DNA of 64,000 bases, taken from Armatimonadota bacterium. GTDB lineage: Bacteria > Armatimonadota > UBA5829 > DTJY01. Each line of letters opens with the position of its first letter. Within the stretch, counting starts at the first letter, position 1. The position numbers and the translations under genes are program-made. Shown piece after piece: positions 36,678 through 43,933 of this stretch. Where the stretch lies: assembly GCA_023511795.1 (NCBI GenBank), contig JAIMAU010000001.1, positions 601,351-665,350 on the forward strand, in the 5' to 3' direction. The notes below the pieces were generated by a model. That model ran no database searches. It was given only the letters and a program-made list of their open reading frames with translations, and had not been told where the DNA came from.

Positions 36678-38402
36678 ATGATTGTCTATGCATTTGGCCT
36701 ATGCGTTATATTGATTTTGTCTCTTTCCACGATAACTTTAGCCTATGATGCCTCGCCATTTGGCATCAATGGCTTAAAATTTGCGCATGCCTGCCATGAC
36801 CCCAATTTGTGGTCAAATGCGGCTGTCAAAGCAAGAGTAATGAAGGAGGCAGGAATTTACTGGGACCGTTTGGAGATCTGGTGGGCTTCAGTCGAACCAG
36901 AGCAGGGGAAGTTTGATTGGAGCTATTATGACAAAGTCGCCAAATTCTATCGCGAGCGTGGCTTAAATGGTATTGTAATTCTTTGCTATTCGTCTGCATG
37001 GTCGAGGAATACCCCGCCTATCGATGATGCTGAGCGAAAAAGGTTCGCAAATTACGTCTATGAGATTGTCAAGCGATACAAGGATACTTTTAAGGTATGG
37101 GAAATATGGAATGAACCAAACATTCCAACCTTCTGGGCAAAGCCCGATGTCAGAGCGTACACTTTATTGCTTAAGGAAGCATATCAAGCGGCTAAGCGCG
37201 CAGACCCAGAATGCACTGTTCTTGCAGCTTGTACAAGTGGCCCTGGGAATGACTTTATTTTAGGCATCTATGAAAACGGTGGATGGGATTACTGCGATGC
37301 TATTTCAATCCACCCATACTCAATGTCAGGTGGGCCGATTGCCCAGCAATTTGACCGAATTTTGCGGATTCTTCGCGAACAGTTAGTCGCTACTGGTAGT
37401 GCTAAACCCATCTGGATAACTGAGATGGGGTGGACAACGCCAGATAGTAGCATGGACGAACCGCAGGCGTCGTATCTCGTGCAATCTTACATTATTTCGT
37501 TAGCAAATGGAATTGAAAAATACTTTTGGTTTTGCTTGGATGATTGGGGTGAAAAATGGGGGATTGTTCGTAACTTTGACCCATTTGAGCCCAAGCCGTC
37601 ATATAAAGCTTACAAGCGCATGACGCACTATTTGGGTTCGCCAGGGAGGGCCGCTCAATTTGAGGGGTACCTAAAGATGCCTGCGGGCGTAGCGTGCTAT
37701 GTTTTTAGGAAGCCATCGGGAGAGCGCATCCTTATCCTCTGGGCCATGGAATACATTTCGCGAAATGTCCAACTTCCACAGCATGGCGAGCTAAAAGCTG
37801 AGGATATCCTAGGTAGACAGGTTGAAATAGACAGAGGGCAGCTTACTGTTGGCACAACCCCAATTATAGTGAGCGGTAGTGGCTTATCGCGAATAGGTGC
37901 GATAAGCTCAACAAGCCCTTATATCGAATCGAAACGTCAGAATCTTATTAATAATGGCACCTTGAACGTCATCCATGATGGCAAGCCAGGATGGTGGAAC
38001 CCCAGCCGTTTTGATGGAACCGCAAAGCAGGGAAAAATTGAGGTCAGCACCGAAGGCCGTTGGGGTACCGTATGTGTCTCAATTTCGCAGTCTGGCGAAC
38101 GTGCCGCATGGGATGCTACTCCAATTCCAGTCCGCCCTGGCAGGCGATATCGTGCTACGGCTTGGATTCGAACTGAAAATGCAACCGGGAATAATCAAAT
38201 TGCTCTCTTTTGGTATTCTGGTGATATGTGGCATTACATCCGAGAAGACCGTTCAGAATCAATTACTGGTACAAACGATTGGAAAAAAATTGGCGTAACT
38301 GCTGTTGCTCCCAAAGATTCGGCTTTCGTGCGGGTAAACCTGATTAGCGAAAAAAACAACGGCAAGGTATGGTTCGATGACATTGCGCTCGTGGAGGAGT
38401 AG
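36678..38402 (+). CDS. Secreted clan-A glycoside hydrolase (GH39/GH5-like) with C-terminal CBM-like domain
   Basis: A 574-residue exported enzyme: signal peptide (1-22, VYAFGLCVILILSLSTITLA), a TIM barrel (25-310) with acid/base Glu146 in WNEPN and nucleophile Glu249 in IWITEMGWT, then linker and a jelly-roll carbohydrate-binding-like domain (about 425-574, ending NNGKVWFDDIALVEE, typical of CBM4/9 folds). The substrate is a beta-glycan or xylan-like polymer, not resolved. ATG 36678 follows GAGGGGA by about 13 bases. It begins 26 bases after the SIS gene and abuts the TlyA-like GTG. Confidence 0.87.
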   Translation: MIVYAFGLCVILILSLSTITLAYDASPFGINGLKFAHACHDPNLWSNAAVKARVMKEAGIYWDRLEIWWASVEPEQGKFDWSYYDKVAKFYRERGLNGIVILCYSSAWSRNTPPIDDAERKRFANYVYEIVKRYKDTFKVWEIWNEPNIPTFWAKPDVRAYTLLLKEAYQAAKRADPECTVLAACTSGPGNDFILGIYENGGWDYCDAISIHPYSMSGGPIAQQFDRILRILREQLVATGSAKPIWITEMGWTTPDSSMDEPQASYLVQSYIISLANGIEKYFWFCLDDWGEKWGIVRNFDPFEPKPSYKAYKRMTHYLGSPGRAAQFEGYLKMPAGVACYVFRKPSGERILILWAMEYISRNVQLPQHGELKAEDILGRQVEIDRGQLTVGTTPIIVSGSGLSRIGAISSTSPYIESKRQNLINNGTLNVIHDGKPGWWNPSRFDGTAKQGKIEVSTEGRWGTVCVSISQSGERAAWDATPIPVRPGRRYRATAWIRTENATGNNQIALFWYSGDMWHYIREDRSESITGTNDWKKIGVTAVAPKDSAFVRVNLISEKNNGKVWFDDIALVEE

Positions 38403-38978
38403 GTGGAGCAGGCAAAATTTGACCATGGGCATGAATGTCCGTACGTAGGAAAAGGCGGTCTCAAACTTAAGTTTGCTCTTGATTATTTTGGGATAGATGT
38501 AAGCGGATTGATTTGTGCTGACCTTGGGTGCAATGTTGGCGGTTTTACCGATTGTCTGCTTCAGGCTGGTGCCGCTAAAGTATATGCTGTTGATACTTCG
38601 TATGGAATTTTAGCATGGAAACTCCGAACCGATGAGCGGGTAATAGTTTGCGAAAGGACAAACGCGCTATTTTGGACGCCAAATGACGCATTAAGCCTGG
38701 TTGTTAGCGACCTTGGTTGGACAAAACAGGAACAAGCGCTAAGGGCAATTTGCCGAATGATTAAACCCGGCGGTGAAATTCTATCGCTCGTCAAGCCGCA
38801 ATATGAAGCGCCGAAGTCTTGGCTTGTGAAAGGTGTTTTACCAGAAAAGCACCTATCTGCAATTTTGGAACTAGCTCGCTCAAAAATCCCTGGTGAACTT
38901 GTTCTACTGGCCGAGGTTCGCTCGCCATACCTCGGCGCAGGCGGAAATATTGAGTATTGGTGGAGATTGAAGAGGTAG
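38403..38978 (+). CDS. TlyA-like RrmJ-fold methyltransferase lacking the S4 domain
   Basis: A 191-residue SAM-dependent methyltransferase. Motif I is ADLGCNVGGFTDCLLQAGA. The KGGLKLKFALDYFGIDVSG lead and ILAWKLRTDERVIVCERTNA match TlyA, the 16S/23S rRNA 2'-O-methyltransferase/hemolysin family, whose full members carry an N-terminal S4 RNA-binding domain of about 60 residues. Here translation starts at a GTG directly after the glycosidase stop (TAG-GTG), with GGAGGAG upstream inside that gene, so the S4 domain is truly absent rather than missed. Tight coupling to a glycosidase is odd. Confidence 0.82.
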   Translation: MEQAKFDHGHECPYVGKGGLKLKFALDYFGIDVSGLICADLGCNVGGFTDCLLQAGAAKVYAVDTSYGILAWKLRTDERVIVCERTNALFWTPNDALSLVVSDLGWTKQEQALRAICRMIKPGGEILSLVKPQYEAPKSWLVKGVLPEKHLSAILELARSKIPGELVLLAEVRSPYLGAGGNIEYWWRLKR

Positions 38979-39082
38979 CTGTAATAGTTAGTCGCAAATC
39001 CCTCTTCGCACTGATTTGCCTTATCTTTGAATTATCGCTTTCGCACAGCGTGAAGAAGGCAAACCTCAAATGTGTAGGTCGA

Positions 39083-39787
39083 TTAAGGTTTTGCCTCCTT
39101 AAGTGCTTTCACAAACCGTTCCGTTATGACCCATGGGCGCGTAATTGCAGTGCCGACTACAACGGCGTATGCACCAGCATCAAGCGCTCTGCGAGCTTGC
39201 TCTGGAGTCCATATTTTGCCCTCTGCGATAACAGGAACATTTACTACCTTGACAAGCTCTTCTATAAGTTGAAAGTCAGGCTCTGGGGTCTGTCTGCTGT
39301 AGGGCGTATAGCCGCTGAGAGTTGTTGAAATTAAATCCGCCCCTGCCTCTGCTGCCGCAATTCCTTCTTCAGCCGTAGAAATGTCTGCCATTATAGGAAG
39401 GTTAAGTTGCTTAACCCGGCTGATTAATTCATCTGCCGATGTATCTCCTGGATGTGGTCTATTTGTCGCATCTAGGGCTATTATGTCGGCGCCAGCAGCC
39501 GCAATTTGCTCAGCGGCTTCATAGGTAGGAGTAATGTAAGGTTCGGCATCAGGGTAGTGAATCTTGTATATGCCAATTACTGGGAGCCGAACTGCTTCTT
39601 TTATTGCTCTAATGTCTACCGGACCATCAGCTCGAATGCCAACAGCGCCACCCATTTCGGCAGCTTTTGCCATTCCAGCCATGAATTTTGGCCCATGAAG
39701 GGGCGTCCCAATACCTGCTTGGCACGAAACTATCAGTCCGCCTTTTAGGGATTCAATCACACTTCTATTGGTTGCTTGCCGATTCAT
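39083..39787 (-). CDS. nanE: N-acetylmannosamine-6-phosphate 2-epimerase
   Basis: A 234-residue TIM-barrel epimerase converting ManNAc-6-P to GlcNAc-6-P in sialic-acid and ManNAc catabolism. Motifs: GGLIVSCQAGIGTPLHGPKF, AVGIRADGPVDIRAIK, the catalytic Lys region IGIYKIHYPDAEPYITPT, and VIAEGKIWTPEQARRALDAG. ATG 39787 has GGAGG five bases upstream, so the ATG 12 bases earlier is rejected. No nanA, nanK, nagA or nagB is in the window. The ROK protein at 61705 or SIS proteins might serve upstream or downstream steps. Confidence 0.94.
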   Translation of the reverse strand: MNRQATNRSVIESLKGGLIVSCQAGIGTPLHGPKFMAGMAKAAEMGGAVGIRADGPVDIRAIKEAVRLPVIGIYKIHYPDAEPYITPTYEAAEQIAAAGADIIALDATNRPHPGDTSADELISRVKQLNLPIMADISTAEEGIAAAEAGADLISTTLSGYTPYSRQTPEPDFQLIEELVKVVNVPVIAEGKIWTPEQARRALDAGAYAVVVGTAITRPWVITERFVKALKEAKP

Positions 39788-39854
39788 AACTACCTCCATT
39801 TGGAGGGTTAAATGTTTGTTGCCTTTTATCCTTCAAAATTTGGAAAAGCAACAA

Positions 39855-39887
39855 CGGCCGCATATCGAATTTTTCGATATGCGGCCG
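39855..39887 (-). terminator. 15-bp perfect hairpin terminator
   Basis: A perfect fifteen-base stem (39855-39869 with 39873-39887) with a TTT/AAA loop, followed on the minus strand by TTGTTGCTTTTCC. It lies 90 bases after the zinc-ribbon gene stop and before nanE, so it probably ends the small gene's transcript and insulates nanE. Confidence 0.7.
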
Positions 39888-39976
39888 CCAACACAAAAGC
39901 CAGAAAATTATTGCATCACACATTCGCGCAACTGTTGGCGCTAGTTAACCCGACCCCCTCCGTGGGATGGGATTTA

Positions 39977-40159
39977 TTAATGTTGACCAAAGCTCACCGC
40001 CGCGATAGGACAAGCTTCTAGCTTAACTCCTAAAAGGCTACCTATCGAGGGGCTGAGCATTGCAGTGAGGAATGGAGACCATTGAAGGCTCCTGTTGCAC
40101 AGATGGCACGTCTCGCGCTCTTTGCTATTTTTCGCACCACACCAGAAGCACTTTATCAT
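39977..40159 (-). CDS. Small zinc-ribbon protein
   Basis: A 60-residue protein starting MIKCFWCGAKNSKERETCHL, then CNRSLQWSPFLTAML: a CxxC...CxxC zinc ribbon followed by a moderately hydrophobic tail. ATG 40159 has AAGGAG nine bases upstream. A longer reading upstream lacks a ribosome site. It is closed by the strong hairpin at 39855-39887. No known function; zinc-ribbon mini-proteins often bind nucleic acid or partner proteins. Confidence 0.65.
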   Translation of the reverse strand: MIKCFWCGAKNSKERETCHLCNRSLQWSPFLTAMLSPSIGSLLGVKLEACPIAAVSFGQH

Positions 40160-40291
40160 TGTACCCGCTCCTTCCAAAATTGCGGGATAGCGCTTAAGTG
40201 TTACCCCTAAGCTTGCTCCTTGAAACTCCTTGTGTTCTCTTATAACGAGCTTCAGATTATATCCCCACCATTTGCAGTGGAGATGAGGCAT

Positions 40292-40804
40292 TTCCTAGTA
40301 ATAAAGCTTGCAAAATTCATGCCAGTATTGTTACCAGGTGTAGTGTTTTGGAAAAACAGGTAAATTTACTAGGTAGACACAAGTATACTTACTAAAAGAC
40401 GCTAATATTCCGCATTCCATTGCCCTTAACTTTGAGTATAAAAAGGTTTCCTCTTTTGTTATAGTCGCTAGAGGAATCCTTCAGAATTCTCAGAGTCAAG
40501 CGGCGGCAATCCCCTTGTGATTCCCAGATAACACAGGTGTTAAGGCAGTGCAAACCTCAGTGGAGAATTTTCACATGGTGGCTCAAGCCTACTAGGCATT
40601 TCGCAAACGGTTGGCACTGGCTAGCGTTGATAAAATAGCAACAAGTTATCTTGAGTGCTTACCCTTTTGCCGATAGTCAACTTCTACACGTTCTATTCTT
40701 CTTAACTTTTGGTTGAATGGTGAGGAGGATTATGCAAGAACTTTCCAATTTCTAACAATAGCAGTTTGGGTAAACATTCGATATAATGTACGTGGTGTGA
40801 CAGG
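40292..40804. other. 513-base intergenic stretch before psuG
   Basis: No gene longer than a few codons is supported. Small palindromes occur (for example AACACAGGTGTT at about 40530). No riboswitch or structured RNA family that I know is recognisable. Near its end a strong ribosome site (GAGGAGG, 40722-40728) precedes a seven-codon ORF (40732-40755), and a TATAAT (40782-40787) lies 18 bases before psuG. Confidence 0.4.
40732..40755 (+). CDS. Possible 7-codon leader ORF before psuG
   Basis: ATG CAA GAA CTT TCC AAT TTC TAA follows GAGGAGG closely, the best ribosome site in the region, and ends 49 bases before psuG, whose own site is poor (GACAGG). It may be a leader peptide or reinitiation device, or a chance match. 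The TATAAT at 40782 would exclude it from a shorter transcript. Confidence 0.25.
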   Translation: MQELSNF

Positions 40805-41707
40805 ATGCTGAAATACTTGGATATATCCGAAGAAGTAAGCATAGGCTTAAGAAACAATAAGCCCGTGGTAGCGCTAGAATCAACCGTGATTGCACAGGGT
40901 CTTCCATATCCATCAAACGTGGAGGCAGCGTTGGCTATGGAGTCAGTGATTCGTGCTGCTGGAGTCATCCCTGCTACAATTGCTGTCCTAAATGGCAAAC
41001 TTCGGGTAGGTCTTAGTGCTGATGAGATTGAGCAAATTGCAGGAAAGCAAGCCATTAGGAAGCTTGGCACACGTGACTTGCCGCTAGCCGTTGCTTTCGG
41101 GTGGACTGGCGCGACGACGGTGAGTGCTACTGCTTACATTGCTGCCCAGGCTGGTATTGATGTGTTTGTTACCGGCGGCATTGGTGGTGTCCATAGGAAT
41201 GCCAGCCATACTTTTGATGTTTCTTCCGATTTGTGGGAGCTCACCAAAACAAGTATTATTGTTGTCTGCGCTGGAGCGAAAGTAATCCTTGATTTACCGG
41301 CTACTCTCGAATGGCTTGAAACCCACGAAATCCCTGTTGTCGGGTATCAAACGAGTGAGTTTTCTGCATTTTACTCTAAGAGGTCCGGGTTGCCTGTTGA
41401 AGAGGTGCACACGCCTGAAGAAGTAGTTGAGGTATTTTTGACTCAGAGAGGTTTAGGGTTCCAAAATGGAATCATCGTTGGGGTGCCTCCGCCAGAGGAG
41501 GCTGAATTCGATGCAGAGCAAGTAGTAAATCAGGTCCTTGCCGCCGCCTACGAGTCGGGTATCCGCGGCAAGGAGGTTACACCATGGCTTCTTGCTAAAA
41601 TTGCTGAGCTTACCAACGGAGCATCGGTTGATGTGAACATTAAGCTGTTGGAGGCTAATGCCCGCGTAGGTGCTCAGATTGCCAAGACTCTAGCTGCTTC
41701 TCGCTAA
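40805..41707 (+). CDS. psuG: Pseudouridine-5'-phosphate glycosidase
   Basis: A 300-residue enzyme splitting pseudouridine-5'-phosphate to uracil and ribose-5-P. Family motifs are clear: VVALESTVIAQGLPYPSNVE (catalytic Glu), FVTGGIGGVHRNASHTFDVS, and the Lys in VVCAGAKVILDLPATLEWLE. Length is typical. The usual partner, pseudouridine kinase PsuK, is not adjacent; the next genes are a nitroreductase and an MFS transporter. Confidence 0.96.
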   Translation: MLKYLDISEEVSIGLRNNKPVVALESTVIAQGLPYPSNVEAALAMESVIRAAGVIPATIAVLNGKLRVGLSADEIEQIAGKQAIRKLGTRDLPLAVAFGWTGATTVSATAYIAAQAGIDVFVTGGIGGVHRNASHTFDVSSDLWELTKTSIIVVCAGAKVILDLPATLEWLETHEIPVVGYQTSEFSAFYSKRSGLPVEEVHTPEEVVEVFLTQRGLGFQNGIIVGVPPPEEAEFDAEQVVNQVLAAAYESGIRGKEVTPWLLAKIAELTNGASVDVNIKLLEANARVGAQIAKTLAASR

Positions 41708-41846
41708 GCCTCACAGTTCTTAAAGGCCTGCGTTAACTAAGCTCAAAATTAAAGAATCGTCATGGTAGGTTTCTGGGAGACTCATTGCAAAGCAAGAGCT
41801 CGATGAGATAGTATATCTTATAATTTCTGAGGAGGAGATGTGCGTC

Positions 41847-42476
41847 ATGGACTTGTTTGATGCCATTCGAGGCCGTAGAAGCATACGAAAGTTCAAGCCT
41901 GATTCGGTGCTTGAAGAAGACATGCGACGGATGATTGAGGCCGCCACGCTTGCACCGAGTGCTGGCAATAAGCAAATGTGGAAGTTTGTTGCTGTTTTGA
42001 ATAAGCAAGTTCTTAAACGAATGGCTGACGCGGTTCGGAAAAAGTTAGACGAGTTTGCATCCTTACCAGAGGGGAATTCTTATAAGGACCAGCTTGAGGC
42101 AGCAAAGAAATGGAGTGCTTTTTTTGAAGAAGCTCCAGTCACAATCGTTGTTCTTGGCGAAAGATACCGGTCAACAATAGATGAAATTATGGAAAAGCGA
42201 GGGGCTAGCCTGTTGGAGATTGACGAGCTTCGACAAAGACCGGACATCCAAAGTATTGGAGCCGCAATTCAAAACCTATGTTTGGCTGCTTATGCAATGG
42301 GCTATGGCACGTGTTGGATGTCGGCGCCATGCGTGGCAGGGTCGGAAATCAAAGAAATATTGGGCATAAGACCGCCATGGGAGGTAATCGCGCTTGTCCC
42401 GGTTGGTATTGCGGACGAATTGCCAGCAATGCGCCCTAGAAAGCCTTTGGAAGAAGTTCTGGAGTTCATTAGATAG
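41847..42476 (+). CDS. Nitroreductase-family FMN oxidoreductase
   Basis: A 209-residue FMN protein: DLFDAIRGRRSIRKFKPDSV (FMN phosphate-binding Arg cluster), AATLAPSAGNKQMWKF, IGAAIQNLCLAAYAMGYGTC and the C-terminal PPWEVIALVPVG. Family members reduce nitro compounds or quinones or act in dehalogenation and cofactor synthesis; the substrate is unknown. GGAGGAG ends just before ATG 41838, leaving ATG 41847 with nine-base spacing as the better start. The MFS gene starts at the base after its stop. Confidence 0.88.
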   Translation: MDLFDAIRGRRSIRKFKPDSVLEEDMRRMIEAATLAPSAGNKQMWKFVAVLNKQVLKRMADAVRKKLDEFASLPEGNSYKDQLEAAKKWSAFFEEAPVTIVVLGERYRSTIDEIMEKRGASLLEIDELRQRPDIQSIGAAIQNLCLAAYAMGYGTCWMSAPCVAGSEIKEILGIRPPWEVIALVPVGIADELPAMRPRKPLEEVLEFIR

Positions 42477-43661
42477 ATGGAATGCGAAACTGGTGAGAGC
42501 AATCTCGCTCAACTTAAATTATTTGCCAAGCGGGGCATATGCGATCTTCGCCTGCTTGCATTTACGGTATTTTGCGTATCTTTTGGCTTTGGAGCATATT
42601 TTTCCACCTTCAACAACTTTGCCGTTGAGTCACTCGGTTTGACCCCAATTCAACTAGGCAGACTCGAAGCGCTTCGTGAAATGCCTGGTTTCCTAATGTT
42701 TGCTGTTGCAGCTCTTACAATGCGAGTGGCTGAACCTATTCTTGCTGGAATTGCGCTTTTATTATTGGCGGTTGGACTCGGGGCATACTATACAGTTGAC
42801 AACGTTAATTCACTCCTTTTTTATTCGCTGATATGGAGCATTGGATTGCATGCATGGATGCCGCTTCAACCTTCTATGGCTTTAAGCTTAGCTGATGAGC
42901 ACAGCAAAGCTCAGCGCCTTGGTCAGATGGGTGCAGTTGCGGCATTTGGTACAATTCTAGGAATGACGTTAGTTCAGCAGCTTGGCGGGCGAATAGGATA
43001 TCAAAACATTTTTATCATAGCTGGTATTGTTGTCGCGGCTGGAGCTTTAGCGGTTTCGTTTATTCGCAGGGACATCGGCCATGCGGAAAAGCCAAGATTT
43101 GTTTTTAAGCGACGATATTCCTTGTATTACCTTCTTGTTTTTCTCGAGGGCTGTCGGAAGCAAGTCTTCATCACGTTTGCAATATTTGCCTTAGTGCGAA
43201 ACTACGGCACACCAGTCAGCGTAGTTGCAACACTTATGATAATCAACAATATAGTTAACCTTCTCCTAGCGCCCAGTGTTGGCCGTTTGATTGACAAAAT
43301 CGGGGAGCGGTGGGTGTTAATGTTCTGTTATACCAGCTTGATTCCTGTATTTGTTGGTTATGCAACGATAAAGATTCCCACGGTTCTTTATGTCCTTTAT
43401 TGCCTTGACAATTTCTTTTATTTAGGTAGCATTGGCTTGAATACCTATCTTCATAAAATCGCAGAACCTGCTGATGTGATGCCAAGTCTGACAATGGGCG
43501 TTTCGGTAAATCATGCCGCAGCGGTGGCAGTGCCTTTAATTGGTGGTACGCTTTGGTCAAAATTGGGTTATCAAGCTACCTTTTTGGGCGGCGCATTTGT
43601 TGTTGCGATTTCGGTATTGGTGGTGTTCAGGATGCGCGTACCAAAGACGGCCGACGGATAA
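42477..43661 (+). CDS. Major facilitator superfamily transporter
   Basis: A 394-residue integral membrane protein with about 12 predicted helices, for example FTVFCVSFGFGAYFSTFNNF, IFIIAGIVVAAGALAVSFI and GGAFVVAISVLVVF. The central cytoplasmic loop (RRDIGHAEKPRFVFKRRYS) is basic as usual. No substrate-specific signature is recognised. The start codon directly follows the nitroreductase stop, implying coupled expression and perhaps shared physiology. Confidence 0.87.
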   Translation: MECETGESNLAQLKLFAKRGICDLRLLAFTVFCVSFGFGAYFSTFNNFAVESLGLTPIQLGRLEALREMPGFLMFAVAALTMRVAEPILAGIALLLLAVGLGAYYTVDNVNSLLFYSLIWSIGLHAWMPLQPSMALSLADEHSKAQRLGQMGAVAAFGTILGMTLVQQLGGRIGYQNIFIIAGIVVAAGALAVSFIRRDIGHAEKPRFVFKRRYSLYYLLVFLEGCRKQVFITFAIFALVRNYGTPVSVVATLMIINNIVNLLLAPSVGRLIDKIGERWVLMFCYTSLIPVFVGYATIKIPTVLYVLYCLDNFFYLGSIGLNTYLHKIAEPADVMPSLTMGVSVNHAAAVAVPLIGGTLWSKLGYQATFLGGAFVVAISVLVVFRMRVPKTADG

Positions 43662-43933
43662 TAAGAAAAGGAAATAAGAATTAAGGTATCTCAAAACATT
43701 GAGCAACCGGCTTTCTAAATATGTACAGCTATGTGACCTAAACTTGCACTGTTATTCCATTGCTATGCTAAATAAAATGTCCTTCCTTGTTGACAGCGTT
43801 TATTGAATTAAACGAATGTCTCGCCATTTGCATCTAAAATGCAGGACAACATCTTTTTCACGACTAACGTATGCTTAGTATTTGACCGCCTCTAAGATTG
43901 CTAGTCGGCATCTTGCCAAGGAGGATTCTAACA
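43662..43933. other. 272-base intergenic region before a secreted protein gene
   Basis: No ORF or RNA gene seen. It contains TTGACA at 43790-43795 without a convincing -10 at normal spacing. Confidence 0.4.

Noticed and set aside
40292..40700. Possible riboswitch or small RNA before psuG
   Set aside because: Compared by eye with cobalamin, SAM, TPP, c-di-GMP, glmS, 6S, SRP, tmRNA and RNase P signatures; none matches. A covariance-model search would be decisive.
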